A stretch of DNA of 64,000 nt from Acidithiobacillus thiooxidans ATCC 19377. Its GTDB lineage: Bacteria > Pseudomonadota > Gammaproteobacteria > Acidithiobacillales > Acidithiobacillaceae. The notes below the pieces were generated by a model. That model searched no databases, was not told the origin of the DNA, and saw nothing but the letters and a program-made list of their open reading frames with translations. The position numbers and the translations under genes were made by a program. Each line of letters opens with the position of its first letter. Positions within the stretch are counted from its first letter, which is position 1. Positions 1 through 9,487 of the stretch are shown here, in pieces. Location: NCBI RefSeq assembly GCF_009662475.1, contig NZ_CP045571.1, forward strand, positions 1,176,501 through 1,240,500, in the 5' to 3' direction.

Positions 1-108
1 CGAGCGACTACTCTGCCGTGGAGAGAAACGGCTCCGTAAAACAGACCGTTCCTGACGCAGGGTTTCCGGTACGCCTGACAGGTTCTCGCCTGCCATCAAT
101 TCGGGCAT
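1..108 (-). CDS. glnD: Probable GlnD N-terminus (PII uridylyltransferase), cut by window edge
   Basis: Two bases after the map stop codon, on the same strand, an ATG opens a frame that stays open for 36 codons to the window edge. The peptide starts MPELMAGENLSGVPETLRQ and continues with an arginine-rich stretch (RSVLRSRF), like the LRxGRxxLxxRF segment at the start of GlnD. map-glnD adjacency is common in proteobacteria. GlnD uridylylates and de-uridylylates PII proteins in response to glutamine. None of the catalytic nucleotidyltransferase or HD motifs lie inside the window, so the name rests on context and a short N-terminal resemblance. Confidence 0.45.
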   Translation of the reverse strand, partial: MPELMAGENLSGVPETLRQERSVLRSRFSPRQSSRS

Positions 109-110
109 GT

Positions 111-920
111 TCAGATGGGATCGCCGGGGAGTTGGGTCAATACCTCGTAGCTGTCGTCGGTGACCAGAATGGTATGTTCCCATTGCGCCGAGGCACTGTG
201 ATCCTTGGTGACAATGGTCCAGCCGTCGGGTAAAGCCTTGATGTGACGTTTGCCGGCATTGATCATGGGTTCAATGGTAAACGTCATCCCTGCCACCAAC
301 TCCACGCCTTCGCCGGGGTTGCCGTAATGCAGCACCTGTGGTTCATCGTGAAATACCCGGCCGATGCCATGCCCGCAGAATTCCCGCACCACCGAGCAGT
401 GCTGGGCTTCAGCATAGATCTGAATTGCATGGCCGACATCGCCCAGGGTGGCGCCCGGTCGGACTTGCTCAATGCCCCGCACCATGGCCTCGTGGGCAAC
501 TTCCATTACTCTTCTGGAACGCAAGGGCACTTCGCCAACCGTAAACATTTTACTGCTATCGCCGTGGTAGCCATCCTTGATGACCGTCACATCAATGTTC
601 AGCATATCTCCATCTTTTAAAACCCGGTCGCCAGGAATACCGTGGCAGATGACGTGGTTGAGGGAAATACAGACCGATTTGGGGAAGGGTGGATATTCCG
701 GACTGGGCTGATAATTCAGCGGGGCAGGAATTCCCTGTAAATCGTTGACAATATAATCGTGACAAATCCGGTCCAATTCTCCGGTAGTGATTCCGGCTTT
801 GACATGAGGCCGAATCATGTTGAGCACCATGGCGGTCAAATGCCCGGCAGTACGCATTTTTACGACTTCTTCAGGGGTTTTGATGTTGCCCTGAGGGGGA
901 TTTTTTCGACGTTGTAACAT
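111..920 (-). CDS. map: Methionine aminopeptidase, type I
   Basis: Removes the initiator methionine from nascent proteins; cytosolic, two divalent metal ions. The 269-residue product is close to the usual ~265. The metal ligands of the pita-bread fold are visible in order: Asp in NIDVTVIKDGYHGDSSKMF, His in the CGHGIGRVFH segment, Glu in FTIEPM and Glu in QWEHTILVT. An in-frame ATG 57 bases further upstream would overlap sfsA. The start chosen here (MLQRRKNPP) has an AGGAGA ribosome site seven bases before it. It lies between sfsA (upstream) and a probable glnD (downstream), all reading leftwards. Confidence 0.93.
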   Translation of the reverse strand: MLQRRKNPPQGNIKTPEEVVKMRTAGHLTAMVLNMIRPHVKAGITTGELDRICHDYIVNDLQGIPAPLNYQPSPEYPPFPKSVCISLNHVICHGIPGDRVLKDGDMLNIDVTVIKDGYHGDSSKMFTVGEVPLRSRRVMEVAHEAMVRGIEQVRPGATLGDVGHAIQIYAEAQHCSVVREFCGHGIGRVFHDEPQVLHYGNPGEGVELVAGMTFTIEPMINAGKRHIKALPDGWTIVTKDHSASAQWEHTILVTDDSYEVLTQLPGDPI

Positions 921-948
921 GAGATTCTCCTGGGGCGACTCAAAGCGG

Positions 949-1647
949 CTAAAAAAGTAGCTGCTCTGCCGCATCAATGACTATTTTATCAGGACTGACC
1001 CGGGTTCGGTAGGCCAGTACTTCCACACCCGCCCTGCGCGCTTCCCGGAGCGCCTGTCCATAAGCCGGGTCCACTTGGTCGGCCGGGGCAAAACCCTGAC
1101 CATCTTCGCGGCCAATCAAAAAAAACATGACGGCGCGTCCACCGTTGGCTACGACCTCGCGGAGTGCATGCAGGTGGCGCAGGGCGCGGGTGCTGACCGC
1201 ATCGGGAAAACGGATGACGCCATCAGGATCGAGCAGGGTGCAGGATTTGACTTCGACATAGCAGGGTGGACGCTGGGGATTCTGCAAGAGGATATCTACC
1301 CGTTCATGGCTGCCATAGGGCACTTCGCGCCGCAGTTCGTCATAATTCTGCAGGGCGGGAATCTGCCCGTTGACAATGGCTTCGGCCACAATGTGATTGG
1401 GGCGCTGGGTATTGATGCATACCCAGCTGCTGCCACTCCAGTAAAGCTCCCAGGTCCAGGTCAGTTTGCGTTTGATGTTGTCACTGTGGGAAATGAGAAT
1501 GGCTTGCCCGGGTTCTGCGCAACTGCGCATGCTTCCCGAGTTGGGGCAATGTATGGTGATTTGCTCGCCGGTTTCGAGTTCGCAGTCCGCCAGGAAACGT
1601 TTGTAGCGACGAATCAGGGTGGCGGGGACCAGTTCCGGTAAATTCAT
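949..1647 (-). CDS. sfsA: SfsA family DNA-binding/nuclease-like protein
   Basis: A 232-residue SfsA homologue (E. coli SfsA 234). The hallmark N-terminal segment is present: a short hydrophobic start MNLPELVPATLIRRYKRFLA, then HCPNSGSMRSCAEPG, and a restriction-nuclease-like core with Glu and Lys in YVEVKSCTL followed by FPDAVSTRALRHL. The family was named for a sugar-fermentation-stimulation phenotype with maltose genes; its real biochemical role is unclear. The longer frame adds MACAVRTAVGTT, which does not match the family, so the internal ATG is preferred. It reads into map with a 28-base gap and is probably cotranscribed. Confidence 0.88.
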   Translation of the reverse strand: MNLPELVPATLIRRYKRFLADCELETGEQITIHCPNSGSMRSCAEPGQAILISHSDNIKRKLTWTWELYWSGSSWVCINTQRPNHIVAEAIVNGQIPALQNYDELRREVPYGSHERVDILLQNPQRPPCYVEVKSCTLLDPDGVIRFPDAVSTRALRHLHALREVVANGGRAVMFFLIGREDGQGFAPADQVDPAYGQALREARRAGVEVLAYRTRVSPDKIVIDAAEQLLF

Positions 1648-1723
1648 CGTTGTGCCGACAGCCGTCCTGACGGCGCAGGCCAAAGTCGCAGAAAAGCCTC
1701 CAGAACAACTATCGGGTCAATAT

Positions 1724-2674
1724 TCATAGGGGCAGCGTAACGCTTGTAGCCGGTGGATGCCAGAATGGTGTCTTGCCCCGTGCCTCCGCCAGCGCCCAGT
1801 TGCGCCACTGTTCAGCGGATGCGCCGTGGAGTTCGGCGGGGGTGTCCCAACCCAGCAGGCCCAGGGTTGTTTCCCAGCCTTGTCCGGGGCTTCCTGTCCA
1901 GGCCGGGCTCTGACTGCTTTTGGAAAGCTTGCTGCCATCGGCATTGCAGAGGAGTGGCAGGTGCCCATATTCTGTCCGGGGCAGGTGCAGGAGGCTTTGC
2001 AAATAGCGCTGGACTCCAGTAAACGTGCGTAAGTCGCCTCCACGGATGACCTCGCTCACGCCCTGTGCGCCGTCATCGACCACGCAAGCCAGTAGATAAG
2101 CAAAATAATTATCGGCGCGGAGCAGAACTGGATCTCCCTGTTCGGGAGGCGTGTTCTGAAGGCCGTGAAAACGATCTTTCCAGACGGGAAACTGTTGGGG
2201 AACGCGCAGTCGCCAGGAGCGTGCTGTTCGACCTGCTGCCAGTCCATGGCGGCAGGTGCCGGGATAATTGCCGCCGTGCTGGCGGATTTCTTGTCGCGTA
2301 CAGGCGCAGGGGTAGGCATCACCTTCCTTTATCAAATGGTCCAAGGCTTGTTGATAATAATCATGACGTTGAGACTGCCAGCAGATTGGGCCATCCCAAT
2401 CAAGGCCGAGTGCTTCCAGCTGACGCAAAATCGTGTCCGCAGCTCCGGGCCGCACCCGGTCCCCGTCCACATCTTCCATACGCAGCAGCCAAAGCCCACT
2501 CTGACTGCGCGCGCTGAGATAGCTGCCAATGGCTGCAATCAGCGAACCGGCATGCAGGGGACCACTGGGGGAGGGCGCAAAGCGCCCCACGACCGGCTTT
2601 TTCCGGGCCTGTGCTTGGGGCATTATTGGTGGCGAAAGACTGGACATGGCTTGATGAATGCGCGCTGATTCCAA
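1724..2674 (-). CDS. gluQ: Glutamyl-Q tRNA(Asp) synthetase
   Basis: A GluRS paralogue without anticodon-binding domain that attaches glutamate to the queuosine base of tRNA(Asp). The class I signatures are seen: the HIGH-like GPLHAGS after GRFAPSPSG near the N-terminus, and the KMSKS-like DGSKLSKS near residue 235. Cysteines of the family zinc site appear as CACT and later YPGTC. The 316-residue length counts a TTG start; ATGs at 2647 (MSSLSPPIM) and 2623 (MPQAQARKK) are alternatives and none has a convincing ribosome site, so the 5' end is uncertain by up to 17 codons. Stands upstream of sfsA on the same strand. Confidence 0.9.
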   Translation of the reverse strand: MESARIHQAMSSLSPPIMPQAQARKKPVVGRFAPSPSGPLHAGSLIAAIGSYLSARSQSGLWLLRMEDVDGDRVRPGAADTILRQLEALGLDWDGPICWQSQRHDYYQQALDHLIKEGDAYPCACTRQEIRQHGGNYPGTCRHGLAAGRTARSWRLRVPQQFPVWKDRFHGLQNTPPEQGDPVLLRADNYFAYLLACVVDDGAQGVSEVIRGGDLRTFTGVQRYLQSLLHLPRTEYGHLPLLCNADGSKLSKSSQSPAWTGSPGQGWETTLGLLGWDTPAELHGASAEQWRNWALAEARGKTPFWHPPATSVTLPL

Positions 2675-2804
2675 AAGGTGTAAAACATTTCCGTTGACTA
2701 TGGTTTATTTCGGTTTGCTGTACAATCAGGCCGGTACTTGGAGATCAGACCCGGCATCATGAAAGTGCTGCTTAGGCGTGGACCAGTTTAAAAACGGAGC
2801 ATTC

Positions 2805-3827
2805 ATGGCGGTTGGAGAATTTGCACTCATTGAGCAGTTGCAAGGCAGGCTGGGTGGCGGCGGGAAGGGGGTGCTCCTGGGAATGGGAGATGATGCAGCT
2901 TGGCTGGATCCGGCGGGACAGTCGCTGGTGACCAGCATGGATACACTGGTTGCTGGCCGCCATTTTTTCGCCGATGTGGATCCTGCCGATCTGGGCTGGA
3001 AAGCCCTGGCCGTGAATCTCAGCGATCTGGCCGCCATGGGGGCGCAGCCGCGTTGGTGCCTGCTCAGTCTGGCTTTGCCGATGCGTGCGGAAGGCTATTC
3101 GCCCTGGTTGGAAGCATTTGCCGAGGGTTGGCATACTCTGGCTGAGAGCACTGGCGTGGCGCTGGTCGGTGGAGACACGGTCGCAACAGATGGTCCGCTG
3201 ACTTTGACTGTTACCGTATTGGGCGTAGCGGAGCAGGGTATCATGCGGCGCGATGCCGCCCGTCCCGGTGATCTGATCTGGGTGACCGGGACACTGGGAG
3301 ATGCGGCAGCCGCCCTGGATCTGGCTTTTGTGGCACGTGGCCTGCCGGGCTATGATTTTGCCGGTCCGGCGACGCAGGCCCAAGCACTGGAAGCCCGGCG
3401 CTTGCGTCCGCTCCCGCGCCTGGACTTCGGCCGGGCGGCACAGGCTGCCGGAGTGGCCTGCGCTCTGGACTGTTCTGATGGTTTTCTGGCTGATCTCGAT
3501 CATATCCTCAAGGCCTCCGGGCTGCGGGCCCGGGTTGATCTTGAGCATCTGCCCCTTAGTCCGGCTTTGCGTGATTGCATTGATCAGGACTTGGTACGCT
3601 GGCAACGCTGGCCTCTGACTGGTGGAGATGATTATGAACTGATTTTTTGTGCGCCACCGTCGCTGACCCCGGCATTGCTGAATATCGCGCATAGCTGTGC
3701 TCTGCCAATAACCGCAGTGGGGCAGATTTTGCCAGCAGACTCGCAACCCACTGAGTCTGTAGATATTTACTGGCAGGAGCGGCCTTTGGCACTGCCGGGC
3801 ATACGGGGTCACCAACATGTTTTCTAG
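2805..3827 (+). CDS. thiL: Thiamine-monophosphate kinase
   Basis: Phosphorylates thiamine monophosphate to the active cofactor thiamine diphosphate using ATP. The 340-residue protein has the AIRS/PurM-like fold motifs: the Mg/ATP loop GMGDDAAWL near residue 26, SMDTLVAGRHFF, NLSDLAAMGA, GGDTV in the middle, CALDCSDGFLADLDHI, and TGGDDYELIF near the C-terminus. Start chosen at MAVGEFALIEQL, preceded by GGAG; an upstream in-frame ATG adds nine residues that do not fit the family. It overlaps pgpA by 11 bases. Together with the TPP-riboswitch-controlled thiC elsewhere in the window it belongs to thiamine biosynthesis. Confidence 0.93.
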   Translation: MAVGEFALIEQLQGRLGGGGKGVLLGMGDDAAWLDPAGQSLVTSMDTLVAGRHFFADVDPADLGWKALAVNLSDLAAMGAQPRWCLLSLALPMRAEGYSPWLEAFAEGWHTLAESTGVALVGGDTVATDGPLTLTVTVLGVAEQGIMRRDAARPGDLIWVTGTLGDAAAALDLAFVARGLPGYDFAGPATQAQALEARRLRPLPRLDFGRAAQAAGVACALDCSDGFLADLDHILKASGLRARVDLEHLPLSPALRDCIDQDLVRWQRWPLTGGDDYELIFCAPPSLTPALLNIAHSCALPITAVGQILPADSQPTESVDIYWQERPLALPGIRGHQHVF

Positions 3828-4305
3828 GCCCTGGTATCACTGGCTGGCTTTTGGTGGAGGCAGTGGCCTATCGCCCATTCTGCCGGGAACCATGGGTACC
3901 ATTGCGGCTGTTCCTTTTTACTTGCTGCTGGTTTTACTGCTGCACAATCTGTGGATATATGCTGCTGTCCTTTTGCTCATGATCGCTGTGGGTCCCCGGC
4001 TTTGTGGTCAGACTGCCGAAGACCTGCGTCACGGTGCAGCCGGCAAGCGTGCCCTTGACCCACCCGCCATTGTCTGGGATGAATGGGTGGGTCTGTTGAT
4101 GACCCTGTACTGGATACCGTTCAGTTGGGCAGCCTTGGGCATCGGTTTTTTGCTGTTCCGTTTTTTCGATATGCTCAAACCCTGGCCCATTTCCTGGTTG
4201 GATCGACATATTCATGGTGGAACGGGCATTATGCTGGATGACATGGCGGCAGCGATTCCGGCTTGGCTGATTTTACAGGGGCTGCGAGCGATGGGTTGGT
4301 TATGA
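3817..4305 (+). CDS. pgpA: Phosphatidylglycerophosphatase A
   Basis: Dephosphorylates phosphatidylglycerol phosphate to phosphatidylglycerol in the inner membrane. 162 residues, the family length. The conserved N-terminal block GGGSGLSPILPGTMGT, the acidic DPPAIVWDEWVG motif and FRFFDMLKPWPI with a following GIMLDDMAA motif are all present, with several hydrophobic segments between them. It begins inside the 3' end of thiL and ends with an ATGA overlap on the next gene, so thiL, pgpA and the CinA-type gene form one translationally coupled unit. Confidence 0.92.
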   Translation: MFSRPWYHWLAFGGGSGLSPILPGTMGTIAAVPFYLLLVLLLHNLWIYAAVLLLMIAVGPRLCGQTAEDLRHGAAGKRALDPPAIVWDEWVGLLMTLYWIPFSWAALGIGFLLFRFFDMLKPWPISWLDRHIHGGTGIMLDDMAAAIPAWLILQGLRAMGWL

Positions 4306-5147
4306 ACAGCGGCGAATTACTGCATATTTTTTTGCCCATGCGGCCAGCGGTGTTGCCCGATGCTCAGCGCCTGGAAGCCTGGGCCTTAAGGAGTGGAGTG
4401 CGTGCGCGCATCGAGCTGACCGCTGTCCTGCCCGATATAGAGGGCGCGGCACTGGGCATCGGCGCTTTTGCCAACGCCGCTGCCTGGAAAGTCATTCCGC
4501 AGCGTGCCTTGGTCCCGGCTGGCGACTGGCAGGGTCTGCGCGATTGGGCTGAGCATTATTTACCACCTTGTCCACAAAGTTTCAGTCACTTTAGCGATCA
4601 GAGTCAGGGCACAGAAATTTTACCCGGTGAATTCTGGCTTCAGGAAAAAACATCGGACGCTTTTGATTTGTCCATGGCGCCACCAGAATGGGCACTGTTG
4701 CAACATTGCTCCAAAGCAGGTGGGCCGCGTTTGGCCCTGGCCGAATCCTGCACCGGTGGCGGCCTCGCAGCCCGGATTACCGCTTTATCGGGATCATCGG
4801 CGCTTTTGCAGCACGGTATAGTGACATATAGCAATACTGCCAAGCGCCACTTTCTTGGTGTACAGGCAAAAACCCTGATGCGCTATGGGGCGGTATCCGA
4901 AGAGACGGCTCTGGAAATGCTCAATGGTCTCCTGCGCGAAGCCGATCTGGGCGTGGCGATTACGGGTATCGCCGGTCCGGGCGGGGCGGTGCCGGGCAAG
5001 CCGGTTGGCACGGTCTGTATTGCCTGGGGACAGCGCAATGGTCAACAACAGGTTCGTACCTGCCATTTTCGCGGTGATCGCTGGAACGTACAGTATGCAT
5101 CCGGATCGTTGGCATTGGGTGGTCTGCTGGGTTTGCTGTGTGGATGA
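4302..5147 (+). CDS. CinA C-terminal-type nicotinamide-nucleotide amidase with an unrecognised N-terminal half
   Basis: The C-terminal ~155 residues are a PncC/CinA amidohydrolase domain: [54 protein letters not shown] and [10 protein letters not shown]. It deamidates NMN to NaMN in pyridine nucleotide recycling. The first ~125 residues ([18 protein letters not shown] onward) do not show the MoCF/COG1058 domain of full-length CinA, and I do not recognise them. ATG overlaps the pgpA stop as ATGA. The gene precedes recA, as cinA does in many bacteria, but the N-terminus makes it a different architecture from classical CinA. Confidence 0.85.
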   Translation: MNSGELLHIFLPMRPAVLPDAQRLEAWALRSGVRARIELTAVLPDIEGAALGIGAFANAAAWKVIPQRALVPAGDWQGLRDWAEHYLPPCPQSFSHFSDQSQGTEILPGEFWLQEKTSDAFDLSMAPPEWALLQHCSKAGGPRLALAESCTGGGLAARITALSGSSALLQHGIVTYSNTAKRHFLGVQAKTLMRYGAVSEETALEMLNGLLREADLGVAITGIAGPGGAVPGKPVGTVCIAWGQRNGQQQVRTCHFRGDRWNVQYASGSLALGGLLGLLCG

Positions 5148-5166
5148 AAGTTTTATCCCGGGCGTC

Positions 5167-5195
5167 TTTGCCCATTCCGGTTGCTCAGGTAGAAT
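5167..5195 (+). promoter_or_regulatory. Candidate sigma-70-type promoter for recA
   Basis: TTTGCC (5167-5172) and TAGAAT (5190-5195) are separated by exactly 17 bases, 119 bases before the recA start codon. I see no CTG-N10-CAG LexA-type box between the preceding gene and recA. Four copies of ATGCCCG lie downstream of the -10 box, inside the predicted leader. Confidence 0.4.
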
Positions 5196-5313
5196 GCCCG
5201 GAAATATAGATTGGATAACCCGGGTCGGTCGATGCCCGGATGCCCGGAGCAGGCCGCTGCAAAAACGGGTTATGCCCGAGTGGAATACTCTTCTCAATTC
5301 AGAAAAGGACAAC

Positions 5314-6354
5314 ATGATGGATGATCAACGCAGCAAGGCCCTCTCGGCCGCTTTGTCCCAGATTGACAAGCAGTTTGGAAAAGGTGCAGTGATGCGCCTG
5401 GGTGACCACAACGCCATCAAGGACATTGCCGTTTACTCCACCGGCTCCTTGGGTCTGGATTTGGCTTTGGGGGTTGGCGGTCTGCCAAGAGGTCGGGTGG
5501 TTGAAATTTATGGACCCGAATCTTCCGGTAAAACCACACTGACCCTGCATGCCATTGCCAGTTGTCAGCAAGCTGGAGGCACTGCCGCTTTTATTGATGC
5601 CGAACATGCTCTGGATCCCGGCTATGCCCACAAGCTTGGGGTTGATCTCGAAAATCTGCTGGTTTCCCAGCCGGATACCGGCGAACAGGCCCTGGAAATC
5701 GCCGACATGCTGGTGCGTTCCGGCGCCGTGGACCTGATTGTGGTGGACTCGGTAGCTGCCCTGACGCCCAAGGCGGAAATTGAAGGCGATATGGGCGACT
5801 CGCACGTTGGCCTCCAGGCGCGTTTGATGAGTCAGGCCCTGCGCAAGCTCACCGCCAATATTTCCCGAACCAATACTCTGGTGATTTTCATCAATCAGAT
5901 CCGCATGAAGATCGGGGTCATGTATGGCAGTCCGGAAACCACGACCGGTGGGAATGCCCTGAAGTTCTATGCTTCCGTACGCCTCGATATTCGCCGGATT
6001 GGTGCCATCAAAAAAGGTGACGAGGTCATGGGCAATGATACCCGGGTCAAAGTCGTCAAAAACAAGGTGGCTCCGCCTTTTCGCGAAGCCGAGTTTGCCA
6101 TTTATTACGGGGAGGGTATTTCCCGTCTTTCGGAGTTGGTGGACCTGGGTGTCAAGTTTGAAATTGTTGAAAAAAGCGGAGCCTGGTACTCCTATCAGGG
6201 CGAACGCATTGGTCAGGGTAAGGATAATGCCCGCCAATATCTCAAGGAGCACCAGGAATTGGCCACGAGAATCGAGCAACAGGTCCGTGCTGCTGCGGCC
6301 GGTAATCCGCTGGCCTTTACGGATGATGTGGTGGAGCCTGCGGCAGTCGAATAA
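5314..6354 (+). CDS. recA: Recombinase RecA
   Basis: DNA-strand-exchange ATPase for homologous recombination and SOS co-protease activity. 346 residues. Visible motifs: Walker [10 protein letters not shown] near residue 67, [12 protein letters not shown], Walker [11 protein letters not shown], loop L1/L2 region [26 protein letters not shown] with [19 protein letters not shown]. The start at [10 protein letters not shown] has AAAGGA six bases upstream; the frame is open much further upstream, but that extension overlaps the CinA-type gene and has no family similarity. recX follows with no gap. Confidence 0.97.
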   Translation: MMDDQRSKALSAALSQIDKQFGKGAVMRLGDHNAIKDIAVYSTGSLGLDLALGVGGLPRGRVVEIYGPESSGKTTLTLHAIASCQQAGGTAAFIDAEHALDPGYAHKLGVDLENLLVSQPDTGEQALEIADMLVRSGAVDLIVVDSVAALTPKAEIEGDMGDSHVGLQARLMSQALRKLTANISRTNTLVIFINQIRMKIGVMYGSPETTTGGNALKFYASVRLDIRRIGAIKKGDEVMGNDTRVKVVKNKVAPPFREAEFAIYYGEGISRLSELVDLGVKFEIVEKSGAWYSYQGERIGQGKDNARQYLKEHQELATRIEQQVRAAAAGNPLAFTDDVVEPAAVE

Positions 6355-6828
6355 TTGGCCGGTCGTTCTCCTGTCGATCCCATGACCGTTGCCCTGCGCC
6401 TGCTGGCGCGCAGGGAGTACAGTCGCAAGGAGTTGCAGGACAAACTGCTGCACGCGGGCTTTGATAACTTGCAGGTACATATGGTCCTCGACAGCCTCAA
6501 GGCATCCGGTTATCAGGATGACCAGCGTTACTTGGAAATGTTGACCCGCACCCGGCTGCGCCAGGGACATGGTCCCTTACGCCTGCGTCAGGATTTACAG
6601 CGGGCAGGGGTTGATGTTAAAGAGCAGGATGCTGCGGCAGTGCAAAGTGTCAACTGGCAGGTACAGGCGCAGGCCGCCTACCGCAAGCGCTTTGGCGATA
6701 CGGCACCCGAAGATGCCCGTGAATATGCGCGACGCGCACGGTTTTTGGCGGGAAGGGGATTTTTGCCCGAACAGATACGACGCGTACTGGCGGATCCGGG
6801 CAAAAATGCGGATGATTTTAACGACTAG
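6355..6828 (+). CDS. recX: Regulatory protein RecX
   Basis: Small helical protein that binds RecA filaments and limits recombinase activity. 157 residues, normal for RecX. The N-terminal repeat signature is clear: [26 protein letters not shown], then [42 protein letters not shown]. The third helical repeat ends [16 protein letters not shown]. It starts with TTG directly after the recA stop; an ATG at 6382 would still leave most of the family signature. Probably cotranscribed and translationally coupled with recA. Confidence 0.88.
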   Translation: MAGRSPVDPMTVALRLLARREYSRKELQDKLLHAGFDNLQVHMVLDSLKASGYQDDQRYLEMLTRTRLRQGHGPLRLRQDLQRAGVDVKEQDAAAVQSVNWQVQAQAAYRKRFGDTAPEDAREYARRARFLAGRGFLPEQIRRVLADPGKNADDFND

Positions 6829-6853
6829 ATTTTTTATGGATGACGGAAGACCG

Positions 6854-9487
6854 ATGCAAGCGCAAGCCATTCGCCAAGCTTTTCTGGATTATTTTGTGGA
6901 ACAGGGTCATCAGATTGTGCCCTCCAGTTCGCTGATTCCCCGCAATGATCCGACCTTACTGTTTACCAATGCCGGTATGGTTCCTTTCAAGGACGTGTTC
7001 CTGGGTCTGGAGCAACGTCCCTACCAGCGCGCTGTTTCTTCCCAGCGCTGCATGCGGGCGGGCGGAAAACATAATGACCTGGAAAACGTGGGTTATACGG
7101 CTCGCCATCATACCTTTTTCGAAATGCTCGGCAATTTTTCCTTCGGGGATTATTTCAAGCGCGAAGTCATTGGCTTCGCTTGGCGATTTCTGACAGAAAA
7201 ACTGAGGCTTCCGGCGGCTAAGCTCTGGATTACGGTTTATGAAGAAGACGACGAAGCCGCTCAGATCTGGATCAATGAAATGGGTATTGATCCAGCGCGC
7301 ATTTCCCGTTGTGGCGCGAAAGACAATTTCTGGAGTATGGGAGATACCGGTCCTTGCGGTCCTTGCTCGGAAATTTTTTATGACCACGGCCCGGATGTTC
7401 CGGGAGGCCCTCCCGGTAGCCCTGAAGAAGACGGGGATCGTTATATTGAAATCTGGAATCTGGTTTTCATGCAGTACGACCGCGACAGCAGTGGGAAACT
7501 GACCCCGCTCCCCAAACCTTCCGTGGATACCGGCATGGGTCTGGAACGTCTCGCGGCCGTTCTGCAGGGTGTCCACAATAATTACGACACGGATCTATTC
7601 AAGCCCTTGATTGCGGCAGCGGCCGCAATTTCCGGCACAACCTATGGTCAGGATGCCACAACGGATACCAGTCTGCGGGTACTCGCCGATCATATTCGTG
7701 CCTGCAGTTTTCTGATTACGGACGGTGTACTGCCGGCTAATGAAGGGCGAGGTTATGTTCTGCGGCGCATCATTCGGCGGGCGGTCCGGCATGGTCGCAA
7801 GTTGGGCATGGAAAACGTGTTTTTTCATAAACTGGTTGCGCCACTGGTACGCGAAATGGGGACGGCCTTTCCTGAACTGGCTCAGGCACAGCGTGATGTA
7901 GAACGTGCTTTGGAGCGTGAGGAAACCCGTTTCCGGGAAACTTTGGAACGTGGCCTGAGTCTGCTGGAAGACGCCATTTCCGGATTGCCCGCTGATGCGG
8001 CCATCCCTGGTGAGATTATCTTCCGATTGGCCGATACCTATGGTTTCCCTGTCGATTTAACTGCCGACATCGCCCGCGAAAGAAACCTGCGCATGGACAT
8101 GGAAGGCTATGAAGTAGCCATGAGTGAACAGCGTAATCGTTCCCGCGCCGCCTGGAGCGGCAGTGGCGAAGTCAAAACCGAGCGGATTTATCACGACCTC
8201 GCCATGCGTCTTGCCGCTACTCAATTTACGGGTTATTCCCAATGTGTGGGTGAGGGAAAAGTGCTGGCGCTGTTGCGTGATGGCGAAGAAGTAGCTTTTC
8301 TTGACGCCGGGGACAAGGGCATCGTGATTCTCGATCAGACCCCTTTTTATGGAGAATCGGGCGGGCAGTCGGGTGATCGCGGCGAATTACAGTCCGAAAA
8401 TGCCGTATTTCTGGTGAATGATACCCAAAAGCCCATGGGCAGTTTGCATGTGCATGTGGGTGTGCTGCAGTCGGGTCGCCTCCAGACAGGAGATATCCTG
8501 CTGTCCAGCGTGGATGAGTTGGCCCGGCGGGCGACCGCTGCACATCATTCTGCCACCCATCTGCTGCATGCCGCTTTGCGCAACATTCTCGGTTCTCATG
8601 TCCAGCAGAAAGGTTCGCTGGTCAATCCGGAGCGGCTGCGCTTTGATTTCAGCCATCCTGAACCCCTGACTTCGGCGCAGTTGCAGGAGATAGAGCGCAG
8701 CGTTAATGCGGTGATTCGTGAAAATTACGCTGCTGATACGCAAGTTCTGCCCATTGCCGAAGCCCAGGCTCTGGGCGCCATGGCGCTGTTCGGTGAAAAG
8801 TACGGTGATGAAGTCCGCGTCGTGCGCATGGGCGACTTTTCACTGGAACTTTGTGGTGGCACGCATGTGCAGGCGCTCGGGGATATGGGGGTTTTCAAGA
8901 TTCTCAGCGAAAGTGGCGTAGCGGCGGGTATTCGTCGTATTGAAGCCGTAGCCGGAGCGGCGGCTCTGGAGCTTATCCAGCGCGATGAACAACGTCTGCA
9001 GGCCGCAGCCAGCTTGCTCAAAGTGGCACCAGCAGATCTGGATCAGCGTCTGGCTCAGACCCTTGAGCGTCTGCGTCAACTCGAAAAAGAACTGGAAAAA
9101 ATCAAGCGGGATGAAGCAGCACGGGCTGGCGCAGATCTCGCTGCCCGAAGTGAAGAGGTGGCTGGTGTGCCGGTTCTCATCAGCCGTCTGGAGGGTATGG
9201 ATGGTAAGGCCTTGCGTGATGCGCTGGATCGTCTGCGCAGTCAGCTTCCCGAAGCCGTGATTGTCCTGGCTGGAGTTGAAGGGGAAAAAGTGGCCTTGAT
9301 TGCTGCTGTTGCGAAAACCCTGGCTGGCCGGATTCACGCGGGTGATCTGGTGAATGTGGTAGCTTTGCCGCTGGGTGGTAAAGGTGGCGGCCGACCCGAC
9401 ATGGCCCAGGCTGGTGCCGGTAATCCGGCGGCACTGGATGATGCGCTCCAGGCCGCCCGCGATTGGGTCAGAAACAAGCTGGCCTAG
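6854..9487 (+). CDS. alaS: Alanyl-tRNA synthetase
   Basis: Class II synthetase charging tRNA(Ala). 877 residues, typical. Domains in order: catalytic core with [31 protein letters not shown] and [18 protein letters not shown]; tRNA-recognition region; editing domain with [12 protein letters not shown] and the zinc motif [13 protein letters not shown]; coiled coil around [14 protein letters not shown]; and a C-terminal C-Ala domain rich in Gly ([14 protein letters not shown]). Start chosen at [10 protein letters not shown], with GGAAG five bases ahead; an ATG 18 bases upstream is the alternative. recA-recX-alaS is a conserved order in gammaproteobacteria. Confidence 0.97.
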   Translation: MQAQAIRQAFLDYFVEQGHQIVPSSSLIPRNDPTLLFTNAGMVPFKDVFLGLEQRPYQRAVSSQRCMRAGGKHNDLENVGYTARHHTFFEMLGNFSFGDYFKREVIGFAWRFLTEKLRLPAAKLWITVYEEDDEAAQIWINEMGIDPARISRCGAKDNFWSMGDTGPCGPCSEIFYDHGPDVPGGPPGSPEEDGDRYIEIWNLVFMQYDRDSSGKLTPLPKPSVDTGMGLERLAAVLQGVHNNYDTDLFKPLIAAAAAISGTTYGQDATTDTSLRVLADHIRACSFLITDGVLPANEGRGYVLRRIIRRAVRHGRKLGMENVFFHKLVAPLVREMGTAFPELAQAQRDVERALEREETRFRETLERGLSLLEDAISGLPADAAIPGEIIFRLADTYGFPVDLTADIARERNLRMDMEGYEVAMSEQRNRSRAAWSGSGEVKTERIYHDLAMRLAATQFTGYSQCVGEGKVLALLRDGEEVAFLDAGDKGIVILDQTPFYGESGGQSGDRGELQSENAVFLVNDTQKPMGSLHVHVGVLQSGRLQTGDILLSSVDELARRATAAHHSATHLLHAALRNILGSHVQQKGSLVNPERLRFDFSHPEPLTSAQLQEIERSVNAVIRENYAADTQVLPIAEAQALGAMALFGEKYGDEVRVVRMGDFSLELCGGTHVQALGDMGVFKILSESGVAAGIRRIEAVAGAAALELIQRDEQRLQAAASLLKVAPADLDQRLAQTLERLRQLEKELEKIKRDEAARAGADLAARSEEVAGVPVLISRLEGMDGKALRDALDRLRSQLPEAVIVLAGVEGEKVALIAAVAKTLAGRIHAGDLVNVVALPLGGKGGGRPDMAQAGAGNPAALDDALQAARDWVRNKLA

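Noticed and set aside
2694-2726. TTGACT and TACAAT upstream of thiL
   Set aside because: Boxes look good singly but are 21 bases apart, too far for one sigma-70 promoter; kept out of the feature list.
2772-3818. 348-codon frame antisense to thiL
   Set aside because: Shadow of the thiL codon pattern; composition (Gln/Arg/Ile-rich) is typical of antisense frames.
5299-6570. Long open frame of 423 codons on the strand opposite recA
   Set aside because: Mirror of a strongly coding gene; no family motifs, no ribosome site, and recA is unambiguous.
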